A DNA stretch of 64,000 bases from Streptomyces asiaticus (GCF_018138715.1 NZ_JAGSHX010000001.1:620001-684000); one strand, 5' to 3'; counted from the stretch's first letter, positions 8,332 to 16,413 are shown. Numbers and translations are program-made. Notes: generated by a model not told the origin, from the sequence alone.

Positions 8332-9684
8332 ATGAGCCGACCCGCCAAGCAGGTGCACCTGGGGGCGGCCTTCCCCGGGGTGAACAACCACACCGTCTGG
8401 AGCGATCCACGCTCGGGCAGCCAGATCGACTTCTCCTCCTTCCGCCATCTCGCGCGGACCGCGGAGCGTGGAAAGTTCGACTTCTTCTTCCTCGCCGAGG
8501 GGCTCCGGCTGCGCGAGCACCGCGGGGAGATCTTCGACCTGGACGTGGTCGGCAGACCCGACACCCTGCCGGTGCTGAGCGCGCTGGCGGCCGTCACCGA
8601 CCACATCGGCCTGGCCGGGACCGTCAACGTCACCTTCAACGAACCCTTCGAACTCGCCCGGCAGTTCGCGACGCTGGACCACCTCTCCGGCGGGCGCGCC
8701 GCATGGAACGTGGTCACCTCCTCGGACGCCTTCACCGGCGCGAACTTCCGCCGCGGCGGCTTCCTGGACCACGCCGACCGGTACACCCGCGCCGCGGAGT
8801 TCATCGAGGCCGCCCGGGAACTGTGGGATGCCTGGGCCCCGGACGCGGTGGTCGCCGGCCGTGCCGACGGGGTCTTCGTCAAGGACGGGGCCATCGCACA
8901 AGTACGCCACCGGGGCCCGCAGTTCGACATCACCGCGCGTCCGACGGTGCCGCGCGGCCCCCAGGGCCACCCGGTGCTGATCCAGGCCGGAAACTCCGGC
9001 GACGGCCGGGAGTTCGCCGCCGCGACCGCCGACGCGATCTACACCATCCACGCCGAACTGGCGGCGGGCCAGACCTTCTACGCCGACGTCAAGGGCCGGC
9101 TCGCCGCGTACGGCCGTGCTCCCGGAGATCTGAAGATACTGCCCCAGGCCACCTTCGTACTGGGTGACACCGCGGAGGAGGCGCGTGAGCGCGCCCGCCA
9201 CATCCGCCTCCAGCAGGTCTCCCCGCAGGGAGCGATCGCACAGCTCGAACAGGTATGGGGGCGCGACCTGTCCGGCTACGACCCCGACGGACCACTGCCC
9301 GACGTCGAACCACTCGCCGATGGTGTCGGCGTCACCCGCGGCCGGGCACGCCACCACCACGACCCCCTCGCGCTGGCACGCCACTGGCGTCAGGTCGCCG
9401 AGGCGAAGCGGCTGAGCATCCGCGGCCTGGTCATCGAGCTGACCGGCCGCCACGCCTTCGTCGGCACACCGGCTCAGGTCGCCGAGGAGATCAACACCCA
9501 TGTGCAGAGCGACGCCTGCGACGGGTTCATCATCTCCGGGCACCTCACCCCCACCGGGCTGGACGAGTTCGTCGACACCGTGATTCCCGAACTCCAGGAA
9601 CGCGGGGTGTTCCGCTCGGAGTACCACGGCACCACCCTGCGCGATCACCTCGGCCTCGGGCACGCCCCGGCCTCGGTCCGATGA
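8332..9684 (+). CDS. NtaA/SnaA/DszA-family FMN-dependent monooxygenase (LLM class)
   Basis: A 450-residue LLM-class flavin monooxygenase of the NtaA/SnaA/SoxA group. Diagnostic segments are FFLAEGLRLREHRGEIFDLD, the LDHLSGGRAAWNVVTSSDAFTG substrate/FMN region, RPTVPRGPQGHPVLIQAGNS, and VGTPAQVAEEINTHVQSDACDGF near the C-terminus. Such enzymes use reduced FMN from a separate reductase to oxidise a substrate next to N or S. It is close in sequence to the gene at 13935 (same length class, same motifs), so they are paralogues within one island. The ATG follows GGGAG at 6 bases. Likely role: oxidative C-S cleavage of an imported organosulfur compound. Confidence 0.88.
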   Translation: MSRPAKQVHLGAAFPGVNNHTVWSDPRSGSQIDFSSFRHLARTAERGKFDFFFLAEGLRLREHRGEIFDLDVVGRPDTLPVLSALAAVTDHIGLAGTVNVTFNEPFELARQFATLDHLSGGRAAWNVVTSSDAFTGANFRRGGFLDHADRYTRAAEFIEAARELWDAWAPDAVVAGRADGVFVKDGAIAQVRHRGPQFDITARPTVPRGPQGHPVLIQAGNSGDGREFAAATADAIYTIHAELAAGQTFYADVKGRLAAYGRAPGDLKILPQATFVLGDTAEEARERARHIRLQQVSPQGAIAQLEQVWGRDLSGYDPDGPLPDVEPLADGVGVTRGRARHHHDPLALARHWRQVAEAKRLSIRGLVIELTGRHAFVGTPAQVAEEINTHVQSDACDGFIISGHLTPTGLDEFVDTVIPELQERGVFRSEYHGTTLRDHLGLGHAPASVR

Positions 9685-10196
9685 GCGACATCCGCGTCCG
9701 CACCGCCCGCGCCCACGAGCACGAACGGGTCGCGGCCCTCACCGTGGACGGCTTCCGCAGCCGCAACAGCGCACCCCGCCCCGAACGGCTGGCCCTGCTG
9801 CGCGACACGCCCGGCCGCGCCGCCGCCGGAGATCTGCTGGTGGCCGTGGACGAACCGAGCGGCACACTGATCGGCACCGCCAGTCTGCTGCGCCCCGGCA
9901 CCGTCTACGCCCGCCTCGCCCTGCCCGACGAGGCGGAACTGCGCCTGCTGGCCGTGCTGCCCGAACACCGTGGTCGCGGAGCCGGCGGTGCGCTGCTCAC
10001 CGAGGGCCTCGGGCGCGCCCGGTCCTGGGGCATGCGCGCCCTGGTCCTGGACACGGGGTGGGACAACGCCGTCTCCCAGCGCGTCTACCAGCGACTCGGC
10101 TTCGTCCGTCAGTACGCCCGCGAGGAGCGCGAGAACCGGCACCGACCGGTGAAGACCGCCGTCTTCTCCCACGACCTCGGCCGGAGCCGGGCATGA
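9681..10196 (+). CDS. GNAT-family N-acetyltransferase
   Basis: A 171-residue GNAT enzyme. Motif A reads LRLLAVLPEHRGRGAGGALLTEGL (R-G-x-G-A) and motif B LVLDTGWDNAVSQRVYQRLGF, both typical. It overlaps the monooxygenase stop and the MFS start by 4 bases on each side, so it belongs to the same translationally coupled operon. It shares the fold but little obvious sequence with the first GNAT (2621), so the two may act on different intermediates. Possible role: acetylation of an S-substituted cysteine or of an amine product for export by the adjacent MFS protein. Confidence 0.8.
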   Translation: MSDIRVRTARAHEHERVAALTVDGFRSRNSAPRPERLALLRDTPGRAAAGDLLVAVDEPSGTLIGTASLLRPGTVYARLALPDEAELRLLAVLPEHRGRGAGGALLTEGLGRARSWGMRALVLDTGWDNAVSQRVYQRLGFVRQYAREERENRHRPVKTAVFSHDLGRSRA

Positions 10197-11842
10197 CGGC
10201 CGCCACCCGCTTCGACACCGGCCGCCGCCGGGTGATCGCCGTCTGTATGGCCGCCGGAACGACCACCCTGCTCGACAACTCCGTGCTCAACATCGCGATA
10301 CCGGTGCTGCGCACCTCTCTGGGAGCGAGCGCCACCGAACTGCAGTGGATCGTGGCCGGGTACTCCCTGTCCTTCGGCCTCATGCTCGTTCCCGGTGGCC
10401 GCCTCGGCGATGTGCACGGGCGCAAGAAGCTCTTCCTCGCCGGTCTCGCGACGTTCACCGCGGTCGGTGTGGTGGCCGCCGTCTCCACCCACCCGTGGAC
10501 GGTCATCGCGGCACGACTGCTCCAGGGCGCGGGGGCCGGCCTGGTCAACTCCCAGGTCATCGGCACCATCCAGGACGTGTTCAGCGGCCAGGACCGGGCC
10601 CGTGCCCTGGGGCTGTACGCGGTGACCAGCGGAGTGGCGGCCGCGCTCGGCCCACCCCTGGGCGGGGCGCTGATCGCGGCCGCCGGGCCGGATCTCGGCT
10701 GGCGGCTCACCCTCCTGCTGACCGTCCCCTTCGGTCTTGCCACGCTGGTGCTCGCCGTACGCCATCTGCCCGCGCCCCGGCCGAACGCCGACCACACCGA
10801 ACTGGATCCGGTCGGCATCGCACTGGTCGGGACCCTGGCGCTGGTGGTGATGGTGCCGTTCATCCAGATCCCGTCGAACGGGGCGGCAGTGGCGGCCTGG
10901 GTGGCCGCCGGTTGCGTCGTGGCCGGACTCATACCGCTCTGGCAGCGCCGATTCAGCCGCTCGGGAGGCCGCCCGCTGCTCCATCCCGCGCTCGTGAAGT
11001 CCCCGCCGTTCGCGCTGGGCACGGCCGTGGCGATGGCGCAGTTCGGCGCCTCGATCGCCGGATCACTGGTGCTCACGATGTTCCTCCAGGACGGGCTCGG
11101 GCTGCCCGCCGCGGCCGCCGCCGTGGTCACCCTGCCCTCGGCGATGGCGATGGGCATCTCGTCCGCACTGGCCTGGCGCATGGTGCGGCGCATCGGCCGG
11201 CACACGGTGACGCTCGGACTCGCCCTGGGCGGGTGCTCCTTCCTGGTGAGCGGCCTCGCCGCGCTGCGCGCCCCGGCCCCCACCCTGCCGGTGATCCTCG
11301 CGCTGACCCAGTTCTGCGCGGGCGCCGCTTCCGGGCTGACCGTCTCACCGAACCAGGCGCTGGTGCTGCGCCACGCCCCGCGGGAGGCCGCCGGGGTGGC
11401 CGGAGGGATCCTGCAGATGTCGCAGCGCATCGCGGCCGCCGTGGGCGTCTCGGCCATCTCGGGTGTCTATCTGCACACCGCGGCGAGGGGGACCGCCCAC
11501 CACCGGTCGGCCTACTGGCACGCGAGCCTCACCTGTGCGGGTGTGGTGGCGGTCGCGCTGACGGTATCCGCCCTGCGCGGCGGGCGAACGGACACCGGCG
11601 CACCCGGCCCCCTTCAGCCGGCTGGGCGACGGCTCATCGGCCCGGCGGCCAGCCCGGCGGCGCGCACCGCGATGATGAAGTACGCCGCCTGGAGCGCGCC
11701 GTCCACCGGTCGCACAGCGCCGGCACGGCCAGCGGCCCGTCGTAGTGGTGCCAGGTGGCCTCGTAGGCCCTGCGCAGGGACGCGGTCGCGTCGTCCGTGG
11801 CGGCCGGGCACTCGACGAGCGTGGTGGCGACGGAGTCGCTGA
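10193..11842 (+). CDS. MFS exporter, DHA2-like, with an aberrant C-terminal tail
   Basis: A 549-residue frame. Residues 1 to ~465 are a normal major facilitator with many hydrophobic helices and DHA2-type motifs: LLDNSVLNIAIPVLRTSLGA, GGRLGDVHGRKKLFLAG (motif A) and ARLLQGAGAGLVNSQ. From about residue 470 the hydrophobic pattern stops and the last ~85 residues (Arg/Pro-rich) are simply the antisense of a truncated GST gene and a nitroreductase scrap on the other strand. The original stop was evidently lost when foreign sequence was joined at ~11,600. The membrane core appears intact, so export function may survive. It ends the ten-gene operon. Confidence 0.8.
   Translation: MTAATRFDTGRRRVIAVCMAAGTTTLLDNSVLNIAIPVLRTSLGASATELQWIVAGYSLSFGLMLVPGGRLGDVHGRKKLFLAGLATFTAVGVVAAVSTHPWTVIAARLLQGAGAGLVNSQVIGTIQDVFSGQDRARALGLYAVTSGVAAALGPPLGGALIAAAGPDLGWRLTLLLTVPFGLATLVLAVRHLPAPRPNADHTELDPVGIALVGTLALVVMVPFIQIPSNGAAVAAWVAAGCVVAGLIPLWQRRFSRSGGRPLLHPALVKSPPFALGTAVAMAQFGASIAGSLVLTMFLQDGLGLPAAAAAVVTLPSAMAMGISSALAWRMVRRIGRHTVTLGLALGGCSFLVSGLAALRAPAPTLPVILALTQFCAGAASGLTVSPNQALVLRHAPREAAGVAGGILQMSQRIAAAVGVSAISGVYLHTAARGTAHHRSAYWHASLTCAGVVAVALTVSALRGGRTDTGAPGPLQPAGRRLIGPAASPAARTAMMKYAAWSAPSTGRTAPARPAARRSGARWPRRPCAGTRSRRPWRPGTRRAWWRRSR
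11632..11694 (-). pseudogene. Scrap of a nitroreductase gene
   Basis: Twenty-one minus-strand codons read LQAAYFIIAVRAAGLAAGPMS, a near-perfect match to the conserved helix of RutE-like/malonic-semialdehyde-reductase nitroreductases (xLQ-AAYL-xxAARALGLxAGPMSGFD). It is abutted directly to the GST remnant at ~11,700 and to MFS sequence on the other side. Nothing else of that gene remains, so it is a junction scar. Confidence 0.6.
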
Positions 11843-12038
11843 GCCGCAGCAGGGCGCGGGTGATCGCGACGCGCAGCGAACGCGGGCAGCGCGGTGACAG
11901 ATACACCTCATACCGGTGCGGTGCCGGATAGAAGCCACCGGCGAGGTCGGTCCCGATGCGGCTGCGGATGCGGTGGGGCGATGCGGATGGGACGAGGGAC
12001 GTTTCGTGACGTGAACGGAGTGCGTTCGTCTCGGGCAT
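11703..12038 (-). pseudogene. Truncated glutathione/mycothiol S-transferase-like gene (YqjG/ECM4 type)
   Basis: Starts at an ATG with GGAG 4 bases upstream. It reads through RSRIGTDLAGGFYPAPHRYE, VYLSPRCPRSLRVAI and ATWHHYDGPLAVPALCDRWT, the N-terminal third of the glutathionyl-hydroquinone-reductase-like family. After the W-T pair at ~11,703 the similarity ends abruptly at the nitroreductase scrap; about 200 residues are missing. It lies antisense to the tail of the MFS gene. A leader-peptide gene upstream on the same strand (12,164-12,313) suggests it was once under the same sulfur control. Confidence 0.75.
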
Positions 12039-12163
12039 GACGCTCCAGGCGCGTGGCGATGCCCCAGGCGGCTCGAGGCCCGGAGGCTGGACGGTGGAGG
12101 GGCCGGTGGCCGAATGCGTCCCGGGCCCCTGAAGCGATGGCCGCGCCCTCCGAACGGTCGCGA

Positions 12164-12313
12164 TCAGAGCGGCTGAGGGCCTGCTGGGCGGTAGGAGCTG
12201 GAGATCCGCAGCAGGTCGATGTGGAGCCGCCTGGTCAGGGAGCGAGTACGGAGCGGGTGCGTCGGGCGCGGATGCCGACGGGCCCATGCCCACGTGTCGT
12301 CAGTCCGGAACAT
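12164..12313 (-). CDS. Degenerate leader peptide upstream of the GST remnant
   Basis: The minus-strand frame contains LTRRLHIDLLRISSSYRP, matching the leader core R-x-H-I-D-L-L-R-x-S-S, but the expected A-x-C-stop is replaced by SYRPAGPQPL and the cysteine is gone. The nearest in-frame ATG is at 12,313 with GGAG directly against it; the true start is uncertain. Loss of the cysteine codon next to a truncated target gene suggests the two decayed together. Confidence 0.45.
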   Translation of the reverse strand: MFRTDDTWAWARRHPRPTHPLRTRSLTRRLHIDLLRISSSYRPAGPQPL

Positions 12314-12423
12314 CTCCACCGATCCCGTCATAGGGGTGCCGCGCGTCAGCGAGGTCGCCCACACTTTTGTCGGGTTACCCATGGGCGCCGGGGAATATGC
12401 CGCGGCTTCGTCCGAGTTGACGA

Positions 12424-12453
12424 TTGCGTGAGGTCACCGGCCTCACGTAGCGT
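12424..12453 (+). promoter_or_regulatory. Promoter with embedded 7-7-7 palindrome
   Basis: TTGCGT (12,424-12,429) and TAGCGT (12,448-12,453) are 18 bases apart. A perfect inverted repeat CGTGAGG-N7-CCTCACG (12,427-12,447) starts inside the -35 and fills the spacer, the classic position for a repressor site. The promoter points at the leader peptide (12,507) and the LLM operon. Confidence 0.5.
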
Positions 12454-12506
12454 TCCGAGATATCAGCCAGGGCCCGAAGGCCCGTCGGACACGGGAACGG
12501 GAGGCG

Positions 12507-12629
12507 ATGGTGTCGCGGCCGATGACCTGCCCGCCCGCGCCGGCTCCGGCCCTCCGTGAGGGTGTTCGCCTGTACTCCCGGCACCACATCGACCTGCTGC
12601 GCGTGGCCGGCGCGCTCTGTCGCCGCTGA
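12507..12629 (+). CDS. Leader peptide (40 aa) upstream of the LLM monooxygenase operon
   Basis: In-frame ATGs at 12,507 and 12,522 both lead to LYSRHHIDLLRVAGALCRR-stop. The core H-H-I-D-L-L-R-V-x-G-A-L-C matches the other leaders; a single cysteine codon (12,618-12,620) lies three codons from the end. GGGAGG is close to the first ATG. It ends 77 bases before the first monooxygenase start, and competing hairpins fill that gap. This is the clearest leader plus attenuator arrangement in the window. Confidence 0.7.
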   Translation: MVSRPMTCPPAPAPALREGVRLYSRHHIDLLRVAGALCRR

Positions 12630-12631
12630 CC

Positions 12632-12678
12632 TGATCACCGCAAGGACACCGCGCCCTCCCGATGAGGCGCGGTGATCA
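12632..12678 (+). promoter_or_regulatory. Mutually exclusive hairpins (candidate attenuator)
   Basis: Three bases after the leader stop, TGATCACCGC (12,632-12,641) can pair perfectly with GCGGTGATCA (12,669-12,678). Alternatively CACCGCGCC (12,647-12,655) pairs perfectly with GGCGCGGTG (12,666-12,674). The two share the strand 12,669-12,674, so only one can form. A ribosome stalled at the leader cysteine codon would cover the first arm and favour the inner hairpin. The monooxygenase ribosome-binding site follows at ~12,693. Confidence 0.55.
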
Positions 12679-12706
12679 CCCATGGCCGACCAGGGAGGCA
12701 CCCTTC

Positions 12707-13915
12707 GTGTCCGAGTCCTCAACCACCCCCTTGCACCTCGCCGTCGCTCTCGACGGGGCGGGCTGGCATCCGGCCGCGTGGCGCGAGCCGCACGCCCGGC
12801 CCAAGGAGCTGTTCGACGCCGCGTACTGGACCGATGTCGTCACCGAGGCCGAACGCGGTCTGCTCGACTTCGTGACCTTCGAGGACGGGCTCTCGCTCCA
12901 GTCCACGCACCGCACCGAGCCCGACGGCCGCACCGACCAGGTGCGCGGGCGGCTGGACGCGGTGCTCATCGCCTCCCGGGTCGCACCGCTGACCCGGCAC
13001 ATCGGGCTGGTGCCGACCGTCGTCGCCACCCACACCGAGCCGTTCCACATCTCCAAGGCGATCGCCACCCTGGACTACGTCAGCACCGGCCGCGCCGGGC
13101 TGCGGCTCCGGGTGTCCAGGCGGAGCCACGAGGCGGAACACTTCGGCCGCCGCACCATTCCCCGCTTCGGCCCCGAGGATCTGGACACCCCGGTGGTCCG
13201 GGAGCTGACCGCCGAGCTCTTCGAGGAGGCCACCGACTACATCGAGGTGGTACGCCGCCTCTGGGACAGCTGGGAGGACGACGCCGAGATCCGGGACGTC
13301 GCCACCGGGCGCTTCATCGACCGCGACAAGCTGCACTACATCGACTTCGAGGGCAGGCACTTCAGCGTCAAGGGCCCCTCGATCACCCCCAGGCCACCCC
13401 AGGGACAGCCGGTCGTCAGCGCCCTGGCCCATCAGAGCGTGCCCTACCGGCTGGTGGCAACCTCCACCGACATCGGCTACATCACGCCGCACGACACGGA
13501 CCAGGCCCGTGCCACCGTCGCCGAGATCCGCGCCGCCCAGGCCGCGGCGGGCCGCGCCGAGGAGTCCGTGCACCTCTTCGGCGACCTGGTGGTGTTCCTC
13601 GACGAGGAACCGGGCGCCGCGGCCGCCCGGCTGGAGCGCCTGGACACCCTCGCGGGCTACCCGTACACCAGCGACGCCAAGGTGTTCACCGGTACCCCCG
13701 CACAGCTCGCGGATCTGCTTCTGAGCTGGCAGCGGACCGGATTGTCGGGCTTCCGGCTGCGCCCCGGTGTGATCGGCCACGACCTCGAGGCGATCACCCG
13801 CGGCCTGGTGCCCGAACTCCAGCGCCGTGACGCCTTCCGCCGGTCCTACGAGGCCGACACCCTGCGCGGGCTGCTGGGCCTCGCCCGCCCCGCCAACCGC
13901 TACGCCACCGTCTGA
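12707..13915 (+). CDS. LLM-class flavin-dependent oxidoreductase
   Basis: A 402-residue LLM oxidoreductase. It has the early LHLAVALDGAGWHPAAWRE segment, the TRHIGLVPTVVATHTEPFHISKAIATLD region that forms the FMN site in this superfamily, and the C-terminal FTGTPAQLADLLLSWQRTGLSGFRLRP. GTG 12,707 is chosen for the GGGAGG 8 bases upstream. It resembles the partner LLM proteins that accompany NtaA/SnaA enzymes in actinobacterial sulfur operons. It heads a four-gene LLM operon and lies directly behind the leader/attenuator. Substrate unknown. Confidence 0.85.
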   Translation: MSESSTTPLHLAVALDGAGWHPAAWREPHARPKELFDAAYWTDVVTEAERGLLDFVTFEDGLSLQSTHRTEPDGRTDQVRGRLDAVLIASRVAPLTRHIGLVPTVVATHTEPFHISKAIATLDYVSTGRAGLRLRVSRRSHEAEHFGRRTIPRFGPEDLDTPVVRELTAELFEEATDYIEVVRRLWDSWEDDAEIRDVATGRFIDRDKLHYIDFEGRHFSVKGPSITPRPPQGQPVVSALAHQSVPYRLVATSTDIGYITPHDTDQARATVAEIRAAQAAAGRAEESVHLFGDLVVFLDEEPGAAAARLERLDTLAGYPYTSDAKVFTGTPAQLADLLLSWQRTGLSGFRLRPGVIGHDLEAITRGLVPELQRRDAFRRSYEADTLRGLLGLARPANRYATV

Positions 13916-13934
13916 GCCGGAGGGACCACCGACC

Positions 13935-15311
13935 ATGAGCACACCGCTCAAGCAGATCCACTTGGCGGCACACTTCCCCGGTGTCAACAACACCACGGTG
14001 TGGAGCGATCCGGAGGCGGGCAGCCATATCGAGTTCAGCTCGTTCGCCCACTTCGCGCGCACCGCCGAGCGCGCCAAGTTCGACTTCCTGTTCCTCGCCG
14101 AGGGGCTGCGGCTGCGCGAACAGGGCGGCAAGATCTACGACTTGGACGTGGTGGGGCGGCCGGACACCTTCACCGTCCTGTCCGCGCTCGCCGCCGTCAC
14201 CGACCGTCTCGGCCTCACCGGCACCATCAACTCCACCTTCAACGAGCCCTACGAGGTGGCCCGCCAGTTCGCCAGCCTCGACCACCTGTCGGGCGGGCGC
14301 GCCGCGTGGAACGTCGTCACCTCGTGGGACGCCTTCACCGGGGAGAACTTCCGCCGCGGCGGCTTCCTTCCGCAGGACGAACGGTATTCCCGGGCCAAGG
14401 AGTTCCTGGCCACCGCCACCGAGCTGTTCGACTCCTGGCGGGGCGACGAGATCGTTGCCGACCAGGCATCCGGCACCTTCCTCGGCGACGCGCGGGCCGG
14501 AGCCTTCGCCCATCAGGGACAGCACTTCGACATCGCCGGGCAGTTCAACGTCCCGCGCAGCCCACAGGGCCGCCCCGTGATCTTCCAGGCCGGTGACTCC
14601 GAGGAAGGCCGGGAGTTCGCCGCGGCCGGCGCCGACGCCATCTTCAGCCGGTACAGCACCTTCAAGGAGGGGCAGGCGTTCTACACGGACGTCAAGGGCC
14701 GCCTCGCCCGGCACGGCCGCACCCACGACCAGCTGCTGATCCTGCCCGCCGCCACCTTCGTCCTCGGCGACACCGACGCCGAGGCGCGGGAGCTGGCCCA
14801 CGAGGTACGCCGCCAACAGGTCAGCGGCGCCACCGCGATCAAGCACCTGGAGTTCGTCTGGAACCGCGACCTGTCCGCGTACGATCCGGACGGCCCGCTC
14901 CCCGACATCGACCCCGACCCCGGCGAGCACACCATCGCCCGCGGCCGCGCCCAGGTGCGGATGTACCGCGATCCGCTGGCCGTCGCCCGGGAGTGGCGGG
15001 AGCTGGCGGCGGCGAACAAGTGGTCCATCCGCGACCTGGTCATCGAGACGGGCAGCCGCCAGTCGTTCATCGGCTCCCCGGCCACGGTCGCCGAGACCAT
15101 CAACTCCTTCGTCCAGGCCGACGCCAGTGACGGCTTCATCCTCGTACCGCACATCACCCCCGGCGGGCTGGACGTCTTCGCGGACACCGTCGTCCCGCTG
15201 CTCCAGGAGCGCGGTGTGTTCCGCACCGAGTACGAGGGCACGACCCTGCGCGACCACCTCGGCCTGGCCCACCCCGGCACCGAGGTGCACCAGGACCGGG
15301 CCGCGTCATGA
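13935..15311 (+). CDS. NtaA/SnaA/DszA-family FMN-dependent monooxygenase (paralogue of 8332)
   Basis: A 458-residue LLM monooxygenase whose motifs parallel those of the gene at 8332 almost step by step: FPGVNNTTVWSDPEAGSHIE, FLFLAEGLRLREQGGKIYDL, LDHLSGGRAAWNVVTSWDAF, GRPVIFQAGDSEEGREFAA and ATVAETINSFVQADASDGF. It should use FMNH2 supplied by a separate flavin reductase; none is encoded in the window. The ribosome-binding site (GGAGGG) is ~12 bases from ATG 13,935. Its stop overlaps the next start (TCATGA). Probable oxidative desulfurisation enzyme. Confidence 0.87.
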   Translation: MSTPLKQIHLAAHFPGVNNTTVWSDPEAGSHIEFSSFAHFARTAERAKFDFLFLAEGLRLREQGGKIYDLDVVGRPDTFTVLSALAAVTDRLGLTGTINSTFNEPYEVARQFASLDHLSGGRAAWNVVTSWDAFTGENFRRGGFLPQDERYSRAKEFLATATELFDSWRGDEIVADQASGTFLGDARAGAFAHQGQHFDIAGQFNVPRSPQGRPVIFQAGDSEEGREFAAAGADAIFSRYSTFKEGQAFYTDVKGRLARHGRTHDQLLILPAATFVLGDTDAEARELAHEVRRQQVSGATAIKHLEFVWNRDLSAYDPDGPLPDIDPDPGEHTIARGRAQVRMYRDPLAVAREWRELAAANKWSIRDLVIETGSRQSFIGSPATVAETINSFVQADASDGFILVPHITPGGLDVFADTVVPLLQERGVFRTEYEGTTLRDHLGLAHPGTEVHQDRAAS

Positions 15312-16399
15312 AGTTCCTGGCCATCACCCTCATCGTGCACGCCCCGGACCCGGTGACCGGGATCCAGAAGCCGACCGGTGAGCGTTTCCGCGAGGTGATC
15401 GACAACGCGCTGCTGGCGGAGGAGCTCGGCTTCGACGGCTTCGGCGTCGGCGAACGCCACGAGCGGCCGTTCATCTCCTCCTCGCCACCGGTCGTGCTCA
15501 GCCACCTCGCCGCACTCACCTCGCGGATCCGGCTGTTCACCGCGGTGACCACCCTCAGCCTGCTCGATCCGGTGCGCGCCTACGAGGACTACGCCACCCT
15601 GGACCACCTCTCGGCCGGTCGCCTCGAGCTGATCATCGGCAAGGGCAACGGGACCGCCCAGCGCGAGCTGTTCCAGGTCACCCCCGAGGACCAGTGGGAC
15701 CGCAATGCCGAAGGCTACGAGCTGTTCCGCCGCATCTGGCGGCAGGACAAGGTGACCGCTGCACCGCGCTTCCGACCCGCGCTGACCGACGCCGAGGTGT
15801 GGCCGAGACCTCTCCAGCGGCCCGTCCGGGTCTGGCACGGCAGCGCCACCAGCCGGGAGTCGGTCGACCTCGCCGCCCGCTACGGCGACCCGTTGTTCTC
15901 GGCCAACGTCACCCACCCCGTCGAGCCGTACGCCGAGCTGATCCGCCACTACCGGGAGCGCTGGGAGGCATACGGCCACGACCCCGCGCGCGCCGTGGTC
16001 GGCGCCGGGACGGCGGGCTACTACGCGGCCCGCACCTCACAGGAGGCCATCGCCGCCTACCGCCCGGTGTTCGAAGGCCGTCTCGCCTTCCAGAAGCAGC
16101 TCGGCATGGAACCGGTGTTCTCGACCCTGGAGGACTTCGTCGAGCGCAGCTCGGCTCTGATCGGCAGCCCCCAGCAGGTGATCGAGAAGGTGCACCGCTA
16201 CCACGAGCGGTTCGGACACACCGTGCTGCACCTGCACGCGGACGCGGGCGGGCTCACCGACGCCCAGCACCGCGCCTCGCTTGAACTCTTCCAGTCCGAC
16301 ATCGCGCCCGTACTGCGACGTGACATCCCGGATCCGCCATTCGACTGGGCCCCGGTGCTCGGCACGCCCGAACCCGCCTCCCTGTCCGCCGACCGCTGA
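15308..16399 (+). CDS. LLM-class flavin-dependent oxidoreductase (luciferase-like)
   Basis: A 363-residue luciferase-like protein: MKFLAITLIVHAPDPVTGIQ at the start, EELGFDGFGVGERHERPFIS, then YATLDHLSAGRLELIIGKGN and WHGSATSRESVDLAARYGDP, all typical of the bacterial-luciferase fold. The C-terminal half contains an EDFVERSSALIGSPQQVIEK segment seen in LLM proteins that bind FMN or F420. It overlaps the preceding monooxygenase by 4 bases and is followed after 14 bases by the next LLM gene. Role within the operon is inferred to be a second oxidation step on an organosulfur intermediate. Confidence 0.85.
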   Translation: MKFLAITLIVHAPDPVTGIQKPTGERFREVIDNALLAEELGFDGFGVGERHERPFISSSPPVVLSHLAALTSRIRLFTAVTTLSLLDPVRAYEDYATLDHLSAGRLELIIGKGNGTAQRELFQVTPEDQWDRNAEGYELFRRIWRQDKVTAAPRFRPALTDAEVWPRPLQRPVRVWHGSATSRESVDLAARYGDPLFSANVTHPVEPYAELIRHYRERWEAYGHDPARAVVGAGTAGYYAARTSQEAIAAYRPVFEGRLAFQKQLGMEPVFSTLEDFVERSSALIGSPQQVIEKVHRYHERFGHTVLHLHADAGGLTDAQHRASLELFQSDIAPVLRRDIPDPPFDWAPVLGTPEPASLSADR

Positions 16400-16413
16400 G
16401 GAGAACTCCGACC

